64,000 nt of DNA from an uncultured Oscillospiraceae bacterium (GTDB taxonomy: Bacteria; Bacillota; Clostridia; Oscillospirales; Ruminococcaceae): positions 62,001 to 126,000 of the forward strand of contig CAKSIT010000006.1 in assembly GCA_934462925.1 (NCBI GenBank), read 5' to 3'. This document shows positions 8,047-15,607 of this stretch, piece by piece; positions within the stretch are counted from its first letter, which is position 1; the number at the start of each line of letters is the position of its first letter. The notes under the pieces were generated by a model. That model ran no database searches. It saw only the letters and a list, made by a program, of their open reading frames with translations, and was not told where the DNA came from. The position numbers and the translations under genes are program-made.

Positions 8047-9066
8047 ATGTTCAAGAAAATCTCGGCACTTATCCTCAGCAGCGTACTTCTGGCAGGCATG
8101 ACAACAGCGTTCGCGGAAGCTCCCGCGCCCGTACAGACCGCGCAGACGGTGCGCGAATACGCCGCAAAGGCTGCGGAATGGAACGGCAAGACCGCGCTTA
8201 AGTCGGGCAAGTCCTACGTTGTTACAAAGGACCTTACAATATCCAAGGACGTTACCGTTCCCAAGGGCGCAAAGCTCACGATAAAGAACGGCGCGAAGCT
8301 CTCCGTAGGCGCTAAGGGTTCGCTTACGATAAACGGCACGGTAACGGTGGGCAAGGGTTCTACCCTTGCGGTAAGCGGCGCGCTTACGCAGGCAAAGGGC
8401 AAAAAGCTCGTTGTTTCGGGTACGGTAAAGCTCGGCAAAAAGTCCGCGCTTACGCTTAACGGCAGCGTTACGCTCAAAAAGGGCGGCGTTATCTCGGGCG
8501 AGCCGAAAACGCTCAACCTCGGCAAGAACGTTAAGTTCGCAATAAACGGCAAGCTCACCTCGCAGAAGCTGCTTAAGGCTTACGACAGCGCGGCTATCAT
8601 GCAGCTTTTGGAGAGTCTGGAGAAAAAGGTATTCATTGACGGCAAGGCATACGACGCTTATTTGGAGTCTTACCCCGCGGGCGTTATTGCGGCAATGGAA
8701 GAGGATTACAAAAAGCAGCTGAAGGAGCTTGAGGAGGAATACGGCTATTCCGACGACGTTTCCTTTGAGGAAGCGATAAACAGCATTACCTCTTACATCG
8801 TTGCCATGTTCGAGTACCAGTACGGCGGCGATATCACGGGCGTAAACATGGGCGACCTTACCATAACCTACATGGACGTATCCGAGCTGCCCGAGAGCGT
8901 ATACGCGCCCCTCTATGGCACTATCGAGCGCGCGGCTGACGTGTCCGCAATATACACTCTGAATGTAGGCGACCAGACCACCGACCCGTCTGACATGGGC
9001 GGCATAATGGTATACAGCGGCGGCAGATGGTATCTGTACGCCGAGCAGGATATGAGCGCAATCTGA
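8047..9066 (+). CDS. Secreted protein with beta-strand repeats, paralogue 1
   Basis: 339 residues. A Sec signal peptide (MFKKISALILSSVLLAGMTTAFA, cut before EAP) is followed by about 140 residues of short Gly/Lys-rich repeats (LTIKNGAKLSVGAKGSLTIN, LAVSGAL), a pattern expected of a right-handed beta-helix or solenoid. The C-terminal 150 residues are non-repetitive and acidic. RBS AGGGAGG. It is a tandem paralogue of the next gene (23-bp gap). I do not recognise a function; an extracellular surface or structural role is only an inference. Confidence 0.8.
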   Translation: MFKKISALILSSVLLAGMTTAFAEAPAPVQTAQTVREYAAKAAEWNGKTALKSGKSYVVTKDLTISKDVTVPKGAKLTIKNGAKLSVGAKGSLTINGTVTVGKGSTLAVSGALTQAKGKKLVVSGTVKLGKKSALTLNGSVTLKKGGVISGEPKTLNLGKNVKFAINGKLTSQKLLKAYDSAAIMQLLESLEKKVFIDGKAYDAYLESYPAGVIAAMEEDYKKQLKELEEEYGYSDDVSFEEAINSITSYIVAMFEYQYGGDITGVNMGDLTITYMDVSELPESVYAPLYGTIERAADVSAIYTLNVGDQTTDPSDMGGIMVYSGGRWYLYAEQDMSAI

Positions 9067-9088
9067 CTTATAAAGGAAAGGGCAGACA

Positions 9089-10054
9089 ATGATTAAGAAA
9101 ATTACCGCGCTGCTGCTTAGCGGCGCACTCATGGCAGGCATGACAACGGCGTTCGCGGAAGCTCCCGCGCCCGTACAGACCGCGCAGACGGTGCGCGAAT
9201 ACGCCGCAAAGGCTGCGGAATGGAACGGCAAGACCGCTATGAAAGCGGGCAAGGCGTACGTTGTAACAAAGAATCTTACCATCTCCAAAAAGGTTACCCT
9301 GCCCAAGGGCGCAACGCTTACCGTGAAAAACGGAGCAAAGCTCGCCATAGGCACAAAGGGTACGCTTAACGTAAAGGGAACGCTTACAGTTGCAAAGGGC
9401 GCGACCCTTGCGGTAAGCGGCAAGCTTTACGAGTACAAAACGGGCAAGCTTACCGTTTCGGGTACGGCGAGCCTCGGCAAAAAGTCAAACGTCACGATTA
9501 ACGGCAAGCTTACGGTAGGCTCAACGGGCGTTATTAAGGGAACGCCCAAGTCGCTCACCCTTGCGGCGGTTGCTGCGACCACGATTAAGGGCAAGAACAC
9601 CTGCGCAAAGCTCGCCGCAGCTATCGACAACAACGCGATAAGCGCGCTTCTCACGGACTTATTCACGCTTTCGCTTGTGGACGGGGATTACTACGGCGCG
9701 GTAAAGCGCGCGTACCCTGCAAGCTACGTTGAGTTCCTTGACGGCCTTTTCAAAGAGGAGGGGCTGTCGCTTAAGGAATACTGCGCGAAGTACGGCGAGG
9801 CGCTAAAGCAGCAGTACGCCGACGAGGGGCTTGACATGGACTCTATTACAGAGGTTTCCGTGAAGATAAACAAGACCACGACGATAAGCAGCGCAAAGCT
9901 CAAGAATTATGCGGCGCTTCTGAACGGCGCAGCGCCCGACAAGGGTTACACCGCAAACATTACGCTTACCGCAAAAACGGCGAACGGCACAAAGACCGAC
10001 ACCTCGGACGTTACCTGCATTATGGCGGGCGGCGAGTGGTATCTTATAGGCTGA
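9089..10054 (+). CDS. Secreted protein with beta-strand repeats, paralogue 2
   Basis: 321 residues with the same layout as its upstream neighbour: a signal peptide ending AFA-EAP, the shared segment VQTAQTVREYAAKAAEW, solenoid-like repeats (LTVKNGAKLAIGTKGTLNVK), then a different C-terminal domain ending in TCIMAGGEWYLIG; the first paralogue ends in a comparable GGRWYLY. DNA coding for residues about 21-50 is identical in the two genes over 89 bp (8107-8195 and 9149-9237) while other parts differ much more. It is followed by a strong terminator. Function unknown. Confidence 0.8.
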   Translation: MIKKITALLLSGALMAGMTTAFAEAPAPVQTAQTVREYAAKAAEWNGKTAMKAGKAYVVTKNLTISKKVTLPKGATLTVKNGAKLAIGTKGTLNVKGTLTVAKGATLAVSGKLYEYKTGKLTVSGTASLGKKSNVTINGKLTVGSTGVIKGTPKSLTLAAVAATTIKGKNTCAKLAAAIDNNAISALLTDLFTLSLVDGDYYGAVKRAYPASYVEFLDGLFKEEGLSLKEYCAKYGEALKQQYADEGLDMDSITEVSVKINKTTTISSAKLKNYAALLNGAAPDKGYTANITLTAKTANGTKTDTSDVTCIMAGGEWYLIG

Positions 10055-10061
10055 TACAAGT

Positions 10062-10095
10062 TACTGCCGCGCTGAAAGGCGCGGCAGTATTTTTT
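10062..10095 (+). terminator. Terminator after the secreted-protein pair
   Basis: 11-bp perfect stem TACTGCCGCGC / GCGCGGCAGTA with a 6-nt loop and a run of six T, directly before the RBS of the next gene. Confidence 0.92.
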
Positions 10096-10110
10096 CAGAG
10101 GAGTTGCATT

Positions 10111-10740
10111 TTGGACATAATTCTTATAGAAACGGCGGGGCTTAGCTTCGCTGAAGTAAGCGGCTTTCTCCCGTGCGTTACAAAGGCGCGCCGCGAGAGC
10201 ATTCTGCGCAAAAGGGGCGAGGGCGACAAGGTGAACGCGCTGCTGGCGGAGCTGCTCGTGCTGTCCGAGATACGCCGCAGGGGCGGCGCGCGTGGGCTTC
10301 GGCAGCGGGTGGAGTTTGAGCGCGGGCCGTTCGGGAAGCCCTACGTTAAGGGCGGCGGGTCGTGGTTTTCGCTGTCGCACACAAAGGGCGCGGTATGCGC
10401 GGCGTTCTCGGCGCAGGGCGAGGTTGGCACGGATATAGAGCCGCGCTCGCGCCGCATAAGCGAGGGGCTGTACGCGCGCGTTCTGTCCGAAAGCGAGCGC
10501 GCGCAGGTACGCACCGCAGAGGACTTTCTGCGCGCGTGGGTGCGCAAGGAGGCGTTTCTTAAGCGCCTTGGCGTGGGCATAACCCGCGACCTGCGCGGCG
10601 TTGACACGGCGGTTATGCCCGACACCGTTGTGCTGGAGAAAAACGGGTTTTTCATCGGCGCGAGCGGCGAGGGGGCGCAGGCGGCGGGGGTTGCCGTTAT
10701 GCAGCCCGACGAGCTGCTGACGCGCTATGTTAAGCGGTGA
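10111..10740 (+). CDS. 4'-phosphopantetheinyl transferase, Sfp type
   Basis: 209 residues if started at TTG 10111, preceded by AGAGGAG 7 nt upstream; this RBS lies immediately after the preceding terminator. Motifs: VGTDIEPRSRR (Mg-binding Asp and Glu) and FLRAWVRKEAFLKRLG (the WxxKEAxxK signature). It transfers the phosphopantetheine arm from CoA to a Ser on acyl or peptidyl carrier proteins. No fatty-acid, polyketide or peptide synthetase gene is nearby, so the carrier partner is elsewhere. A separate promoter was not found; expression may depend on read-through of the terminator. Confidence 0.9.
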   Translation: MDIILIETAGLSFAEVSGFLPCVTKARRESILRKRGEGDKVNALLAELLVLSEIRRRGGARGLRQRVEFERGPFGKPYVKGGGSWFSLSHTKGAVCAAFSAQGEVGTDIEPRSRRISEGLYARVLSESERAQVRTAEDFLRAWVRKEAFLKRLGVGITRDLRGVDTAVMPDTVVLEKNGFFIGASGEGAQAAGVAVMQPDELLTRYVKR

Positions 10741-10875
10741 GCGGGGAACAAGCCTCGTTTTCGGCGGGCGCATTTACTATTTTGGTTTTATTGGCATTTT
10801 GGTATATATCAGTCCAAAGCATTGGCAAACATCAAGAATTATAAGAGCATAACTACAAATAAAGGGGTGGACATT

Positions 10876-11064
10876 CAGACCGTCGAAAAACCCCCATACG
10901 GGGGTTTTCCGACGGGACATCCGCACTGCGCGCACGGTTTGACGGCTTGCCGCCAAACCGCACACTTGTGCGGATAGAAGTGTTTTTTGCCTCGGGAAGC
11001 CCGAGGCAAAAAAGTTATTTCAAAGCCCGCATACGCGGGCAAAATGGACTTTTTCGACAGGCTG
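10876..11064. mobile_element. Terminator-associated inverted-repeat element B, copy 1 (189 bp)
   Basis: Ends are CAGACCGTCGAAAAA and, on the other strand, CAGCCTGTCGAAAAA. Inside are at least four hairpins: CCCCC/GGGGG, CGGTTTG/CAAACCG with CCGCAC/GTGCGG, TTGCCTCGG/CCGAGGCAA, and GCCCGC/GCGGGC. It is flanked by a 13-bp direct repeat AGGGGTGGACATT (10863-10875 and 11065-11077). The right copy belongs to a hairpin that terminates the deacetylase gene. The 189-bp length equals that of copy 2. No transposase is encoded. See also 55004-55192 and 61014-61200. Confidence 0.85.
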
Positions 11065-11065
11065 A

Positions 11066-11089
11066 GGGGTGGACATTTTAGTCCACCCC
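11066..11089 (-). terminator. Terminator hairpin of the deacetylase gene, interrupted by element B
   Basis: GGGGTGGAC..GTCCACCCC stem, 9 bp after the deacetylase stop. On the minus strand the expected T-rich tail (TTTATTTG) is now found beyond the element, next to the duplicated half-hairpin at 10863-10875. Confidence 0.75.
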
Positions 11090-11097
11090 GCCTTATT

Positions 11098-12021
11098 TTA
11101 CCCCCACATACTTTCCTGCAGCACGTTCGAGTAAATCATCTGCGTTACAGGCTCTACACCCTTTTCCTCGAACAGCTCGGTGAGCGTTACGAACTTGTAG
11201 CCCTGCGCCTTAAGCTCAGGTATCATTGTGTCGAGCGCCTCGACGGTCATGCTGTTGCCCTCTGCGTCGTGCAGGAGGATTATGCTGCCGTCCTTTACTT
11301 TTTTGAGTATCACCTTGGTGCGCCTGTCGGCGGTCACCTTGTCCTCCCAGTCGTTGCAGCCTATGCCCGAGATGAACGGCACGTCGATATTCTCCCACAT
11401 AACGTCGCTGACGTCGATATACGGCGGTCGGAAGAAGCGGGTATGCTCGCCCGTTATCTCGTAAACGCGCTCGTCAACGTAGTCGAACTCCGCCTTTACC
11501 TCCTCGGCGGTCATGCCTGACATATAGCTGTGCGTTTTGCTGTGGTTGTTTATCTCGCAGCCGAGGTCGTACGCGTACTTAACGACCTTTGCGGATTCGT
11601 CGTTTATATTGTCGCCGATAAGGAAGAACGTCGCCACAACGCCGTGCTTTTTGAGCATTTCAAGCACCTCGCGCGTTGTCGTTGTGTTCGGGCCGTCGTC
11701 AAAGGTGAGCGCTATCACCTTGTCCCACTCGTAGCTTTCGTCGCGAACGATAGGCTCTACGGCTTCTTCGCTCTCCTGAGCCTGCGCGGATTCCTCCGTC
11801 GGCTCTTGCTCGTCCATGGGGAAGGTGCAGGTAGTGGGGTCGGTTGTGGTGGTAGTGATAACGGGCGTGGACTCGCTTGCAGCGCTCGTGTCGGCGCTAA
11901 TTGCGCCCGGATTGCTCGAGACGTCCGCGCTGCTTGTACTGCTTGTGCTGTCCGCGCACCCGCATATACCGCCGCAGAGCGCCAGCGCCACCAGTGCCGC
12001 TATTAACCTTAAGTGCTTCAT
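11098..12021 (-). CDS. Polysaccharide deacetylase (NodB domain) lipoprotein
   Basis: 307 residues. The N-terminus has a hydrophobic signal ending LCGGICGCADS, compatible with a lipobox, then a Ser/Thr-rich linker to about residue 95. The NodB domain shows TFDDGPNTTTTREVL (metal-binding Asp), INNHSKTH (His-x3-His), RFFRPPY, and LLHDAEGN near the C-terminus. Such enzymes remove acetyl groups from peptidoglycan or other N-acetylated polysaccharides at the outer face of the membrane. RBS GGAGG. It sits 63 bp after a terminator that ends the GGDEF gene, with no clear promoter of its own, so it may depend on read-through. Confidence 0.92.
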   Translation of the reverse strand: MKHLRLIAALVALALCGGICGCADSTSSTSSADVSSNPGAISADTSAASESTPVITTTTTDPTTCTFPMDEQEPTEESAQAQESEEAVEPIVRDESYEWDKVIALTFDDGPNTTTTREVLEMLKKHGVVATFFLIGDNINDESAKVVKYAYDLGCEINNHSKTHSYMSGMTAEEVKAEFDYVDERVYEITGEHTRFFRPPYIDVSDVMWENIDVPFISGIGCNDWEDKVTADRRTKVILKKVKDGSIILLHDAEGNSMTVEALDTMIPELKAQGYKFVTLTELFEEKGVEPVTQMIYSNVLQESMWG

Positions 12022-12044
12022 AATTCGTCCTCCATTTTTCAGAA

Positions 12045-12074
12045 AAAAGCCCCGACCGCTTTCAGTCGGGGCTT
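12045..12074 (-). terminator. Terminator between the GGDEF and deacetylase genes
   Basis: 11-bp stem AAAGCCCCGAC / GTCGGGGCTTT; on the minus strand it is followed by TTTCTG. It occupies nearly all of the 63-bp gap, so it may act as an attenuator for the deacetylase gene. Confidence 0.85.
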
Positions 12075-12084
12075 TCGTTGTTCA

Positions 12085-14028
12085 TCAGATGAATGCGTAG
12101 TTGCTCTTGCCGCTCTTTTTAACGGAATACATCGCGTCGTCCGCCTTACCGATAAGGTACTCAACGCGCGTGTTGTAGTCGTCCTTGATGATTGCCACAC
12201 CGATGGAAACGCTTACCGAAAGGCGCTCGCCGATGTCCGCGTCAAAGCCCTCGTCAAGCTTTGCGATTATCTGCTGCGCGGCGGTTGCGGGGGAGTTGAC
12301 CTCGGCGTTGCGAATGCACGCTATGAACTCGTCGCCGCCGTATCTGCCCGCAAAGCCGTAATCGCCGACAATGCCCTGAATCGTCTTAGCGACGAACTTA
12401 AGCACCTGGTCGCCCGTTGCGTGGCTGTAGTTATCGTTGAAGTGCTTGAAGTCGTCCACGTCGATAAACAGAACCGCCATCTCGCTCTTTCTCGCCTCGG
12501 AGAGAAGAATCTCGTTGTCAATCTGGCTCTCAATGGTTTCTCTGTTGTAAAGCTCTGTAAGAGCGTCGTAGCTTGCCTGTACGGTGAGCTGCTGCTCGGA
12601 CTTCTTCGCGCGGTCGATATCGACCATAACGCCGACTACCTTAAGCGGTTTGCCGTCCTTGTCGTGCAGGGTAGCGGTTCTCATAAGCACCCAAATGAAG
12701 TCGCCGTAGATGTTCTTCATGCGGTACTCGTTATGCTCGAAGCCCTTGCCCTTTTCAAGCTGGTTGAGGTCCTCGCGGTAGCGCTCAACATCGTCGGGGT
12801 GAAGCTTCGCCTTGAGCAGGAAGCTGTCGCCGAAGTGGTCGGACGGAGCGCGGTAGGAGAACTTCTTGTTGAAGTTGTTCGAGAAGAACACCTCGTTTGT
12901 CTTGAAGTTCCACTCGAATATGATGTTGTCGGACATCTCGATAATGGTTCTGTATCTGTCCTCGCTTACAACTATCTCGTCAACAAGGTTGTTGAACGCG
13001 CGGGAAATCTGTCCGTACTCGTTGTTGCTTACGGTGGTGATACGCGCCTCGTGGTCGCCGCGGCGAATCTTTACTATCGTTTCCTGAATGGTCTTAAGGG
13101 GCTTTGTAACGATTATCGAAACCGCTACAGCGCCGCCGACTGCGGCAAGGCCAAGCAGAACGGTCGCCCAGATAACGTGGGATGTAGCCGAGGAGGAGAA
13201 GATGTTGCTTCTGTTAGCAGGGCAGCTTGCAAGCGCTACAAGTCCGTCCTCGCCGCCTACTCTTACCATGCTTGCAACGTAGTCCGAAGAAAGGATAGCG
13301 CCGTCGTTCGCAACGTAGCTTATAATCTCGGTGGGAACGCCCGTTTCAAGAGAAGATATGCGGCTCGTTATCTGCTCGGGGTACTGGCTCTTAAGGTTTG
13401 CGTTGTAGCCCGAACCTGCCGTCCAGTTAAGGCGAGGGTCGATAACGATAAGTCTGCCCTGATTGTAGAACGTGGAGTTGTTGGACACCTTGGAGATAAA
13501 GGTGTTGGTGGAAATGCTGTAGGAGAGAATGAGCGTGCAGTCGCCCACGGGCTGCTTTATAAACATTGTCGAGCCGCTTGCAACGCCCGTTTTTTCCGCG
13601 CTGCCAACGTCGTTTATGTAAAGCACGCCGTCCTTATAGGCGGAGTAGCTCTGGTAATTCTCAAGCACCGTACCCGTGTCCTTGCCGTTTATTACCTTGC
13701 CGTCGCTGTTAACAAGCTGCGCGGCGGTCGCGGAGGCGTTTTCCTCGGCGAATCTTGTGAGCAGGTCGCCCGCGTCGGATACGGCGCGGCTGTTTGTACC
13801 CGCCTCTATAATGCACGGCGCAGAGGCAAGCGTTGTCATATCGTCCTTAACCGCGTCGATATAGGTCTGAAGCGTTGCCGCCTGATTGTTGACAATGTCG
13901 GTAAGCTCCGCCTTGAACTGCTCGTCGCCGTTCTTTCCGACAAACATACCTGCAAAGACCGAGTAAACTACCATCGGCAGTATGGCAAAGCAGGCTGCGG
14001 ATATCATTATCGTTGTCCTGATTTTCAT
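12085..14028 (-). CDS. Membrane diguanylate cyclase: sensor domain, HAMP, PAS, GGDEF
   Basis: 647 residues. A membrane segment at the N-terminus, an extracytoplasmic sensor of about 250 residues (Cache-like), a second membrane segment (VIWATVLLGLAAVGGAVAVSIIV), a HAMP region (KPLKTIQETIVKIRRGDHEARI), a PAS domain (IIEMSDNIIFEWNFKTNEVFF), then a GGDEF domain with intact GRYGGDEF. It should make cyclic di-GMP from two GTP in response to an external signal. No RxxD inhibitory site is visible just before GGDEF (the sequence is GDYGFAGR). c-di-GMP commonly opposes motility, which fits a genome with a large flagellar cluster. Confidence 0.94.
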   Translation of the reverse strand: MKIRTTIMISAACFAILPMVVYSVFAGMFVGKNGDEQFKAELTDIVNNQAATLQTYIDAVKDDMTTLASAPCIIEAGTNSRAVSDAGDLLTRFAEENASATAAQLVNSDGKVINGKDTGTVLENYQSYSAYKDGVLYINDVGSAEKTGVASGSTMFIKQPVGDCTLILSYSISTNTFISKVSNNSTFYNQGRLIVIDPRLNWTAGSGYNANLKSQYPEQITSRISSLETGVPTEIISYVANDGAILSSDYVASMVRVGGEDGLVALASCPANRSNIFSSSATSHVIWATVLLGLAAVGGAVAVSIIVTKPLKTIQETIVKIRRGDHEARITTVSNNEYGQISRAFNNLVDEIVVSEDRYRTIIEMSDNIIFEWNFKTNEVFFSNNFNKKFSYRAPSDHFGDSFLLKAKLHPDDVERYREDLNQLEKGKGFEHNEYRMKNIYGDFIWVLMRTATLHDKDGKPLKVVGVMVDIDRAKKSEQQLTVQASYDALTELYNRETIESQIDNEILLSEARKSEMAVLFIDVDDFKHFNDNYSHATGDQVLKFVAKTIQGIVGDYGFAGRYGGDEFIACIRNAEVNSPATAAQQIIAKLDEGFDADIGERLSVSVSIGVAIIKDDYNTRVEYLIGKADDAMYSVKKSGKSNYAFI

Positions 14029-14206
14029 TTTTTCTCCCCATTTCCGCCCCCTTATTGCAGGAAGCTATTTTTGCAGCGGCGCATGGCAGACGCCGCCCTG
14101 TGGCAATACAAAACCTCCCCCTGCCGCGCAACGCCGCAGAGAGCGGAAAAGATTCTGCCAGACTATAAGCCGACGCCTATTATGACAAACAAAGCGCCTT
14201 TTGTTT

Positions 14207-14235
14207 ATTATATCATATAAGCGAAATAAAGTAAA
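14207..14235 (-). promoter_or_regulatory. Promoter of the GGDEF gene
   Basis: Minus strand TTTACT (14235-14230), 17-bp spacer ending TATATGA, TATAAT (14212-14207). The leader to the start at 14028 is about 170 nt. The rest of the 14029-14428 gap shows no gene. Confidence 0.75.
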
Positions 14236-14363
14236 CACAAATAACATATTCTTTCATTGAAAAACTAAAATTTTATGAACTTTTCACAAAATGACTTTTG
14301 CTGTTTTGGTTACAATATCAAGCCTGCGGGTATACCTCTTAAAAAATAAAAACTGAAATGCTA

Positions 14364-14392
14364 TTGCTAAAAAGGAAAAAATATGTTACAAT
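14364..14392 (+). promoter_or_regulatory. Promoter of the MSQDEIEKLL-repeat gene
   Basis: TTGCTA (14364-14369), 17-bp spacer, TACAAT (14387-14392), 37 bp before the ATG at 14429; the RBS is TTTGGAGGA. Confidence 0.8.
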
Positions 14393-14428
14393 AAAGTATG
14401 ATGATTTTTCTGCTTTGGAGGAATTACA

Positions 14429-15511
14429 ATGGGAAAAATACTCAAGGCATACAGATACAGACTTGTTGACAACCACGCCTTCGACCTTCCGCTCCCGCTG
14501 AGCTTTGAGGTTTACAGGGAGGATATGGCTGTAGCCCGCTACAATATATCCGAGGACGAAGCGGTGTCGTACGAAATCCTTACGAAATTCAAGGAAAATA
14601 TGCTTACGACCATCAGGCGTCCTCTTATGATTTCGGATATATACTACCTTTTTTCGTGCCGTGTGTTTCAGGATAAAACGCCGTTTACATATCCCGAGCT
14701 TACGCTTATGGGACTTGAAAAATACAGCGTTTACGAGATACTCCGCCGCACGCATGGTATCACGCCGTTTGACGAATACTGGCTGAAGTTTGAGGGCGAG
14801 AGTCTTACATACGACGAGGCACTCGAGCAGTTCAACAAGCTTACCGCGGCTGCGGTAATGCCCGCGCCCGCGCTCGTTCCCGCCGCAGAACCCGCAGCTG
14901 CCGCGCCCGCGCCGCAGCATAAGGCGGATATCGGCGAGATACTGAATCAGCATACGGTGGATTTCGACGCGCTGAAAACCTCGCCCGTTGTTACAAGCCC
15001 CGTGGTTATACCCGACGCTCCGCGCGCGGAAGCGCCGCTTGTAAACAACAAGATGTCCGAGGACGAAATAGAGAGCCTGCTGCGCTCGACGGGTCTTGCG
15101 GAAGACGAAGCTCCCGCCGAACCCGAAAGCACAGGCATGATGTCGCAGGACGAAATAGAGAAGCTGCTTGCGGCGAACGCGCCGACAGCTCCCGAGCCTG
15201 CGCCCGCGCCCGCCGAACCCGAGCAAACCTCGGGCGGGAAGATGTCGCAGGACGAAATAGAGAAGCTGCTTGCGGCGAACGCGCCGACAGCTCCCGAGCC
15301 TGCGCCCGCGCCCGCCGAACCCGAGCAAACCTCGGGCGGGAAGATGTCGCAGGACGAAATAGAGAAGCTGCTTGCGGCGAACGCGCCGACAGCTCCCGAG
15401 CCTGCGCCCGCGCCCGCCGAACCCGAGCAGACCTCGGGCGGGAAGATGTCGCAGGACGATATCGAAGCGCTGCTTAAGAGTATGCAGGACGACGCGGCGG
15501 GAACGAAATAA
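14429..15511 (+). CDS. Protein with unknown N-terminal domain and five FliM/FliY-like CheY-binding motifs
   Basis: 360 residues. Residues 1-145 form a globular domain I do not recognise (starts MGKILKAYRYRLVDNHAFDL). An Ala/Pro linker leads to five motifs: MSEDEIESLL at 209, MSQDEIEKLLAA at 238, 272 and 306, and MSQDDIEALL at 340, joined by Pro/Ala/Glu-rich linkers. This motif matches the N-terminal peptide of FliM and FliY (LSQxEIDALL) that binds phosphorylated CheY. The central three units are near-identical 34-residue repeats. No membrane segment. It has its own promoter and strong RBS, and lies about 13 kb from the flagellar cluster. A CheY-P-binding or flagellar role is an inference. Confidence 0.8.
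   Translation: MGKILKAYRYRLVDNHAFDLPLPLSFEVYREDMAVARYNISEDEAVSYEILTKFKENMLTTIRRPLMISDIYYLFSCRVFQDKTPFTYPELTLMGLEKYSVYEILRRTHGITPFDEYWLKFEGESLTYDEALEQFNKLTAAAVMPAPALVPAAEPAAAAPAPQHKADIGEILNQHTVDFDALKTSPVVTSPVVIPDAPRAEAPLVNNKMSEDEIESLLRSTGLAEDEAPAEPESTGMMSQDEIEKLLAANAPTAPEPAPAPAEPEQTSGGKMSQDEIEKLLAANAPTAPEPAPAPAEPEQTSGGKMSQDEIEKLLAANAPTAPEPAPAPAEPEQTSGGKMSQDDIEALLKSMQDDAAGTK
15140..15445 (+). repeat. Three tandem 102-bp coding repeats
   Basis: Units at 15140-15241, 15242-15343 and 15344-15445, in frame, each coding 34 residues. By eye they differ by a single CAA/CAG in the third. A diverged half-unit starts at 15446. The near-identity at silent sites suggests recent expansion or homogenisation; copy number may vary between strains. 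Confidence 0.92.
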
Positions 15512-15607
15512 TTTCACACGATATTCACAGCTTTTTGACAAAAGCTTGGCATTGTTCCGTTATAATGTGTATAGTAATGTGTTGGCGCATTATGAAAGGA
15601 AATAGAG

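Noticed and set aside
6738..9423. Two long minus-strand frames (490 and 500 codons) opposite the glycosidase and secreted proteins
   Set aside because: They cross several well-supported plus-strand genes and their translation is low complexity without any family signature.
10987..11520. ORF beginning inside element B and running antisense to the deacetylase
   Set aside because: Composite of element and antisense sequence; no coding signals.
12013..14220. 735-codon plus-strand reading frame opposite the GGDEF gene
   Set aside because: Antisense to a clear multidomain cyclase; it has no recognisable motif, and such frames are common in this G+C-rich DNA.
15053..15480. Regularly spaced repeats considered as a CRISPR array
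   Set aside because: The units are contiguous coding repeats in one reading frame, with no spacers and no cas genes.
14339..15541. 400-codon minus-strand frame opposite the repeat protein
   Set aside because: Its repeats are only the shadow of the 102-bp coding repeats, and it lacks an RBS and promoter.
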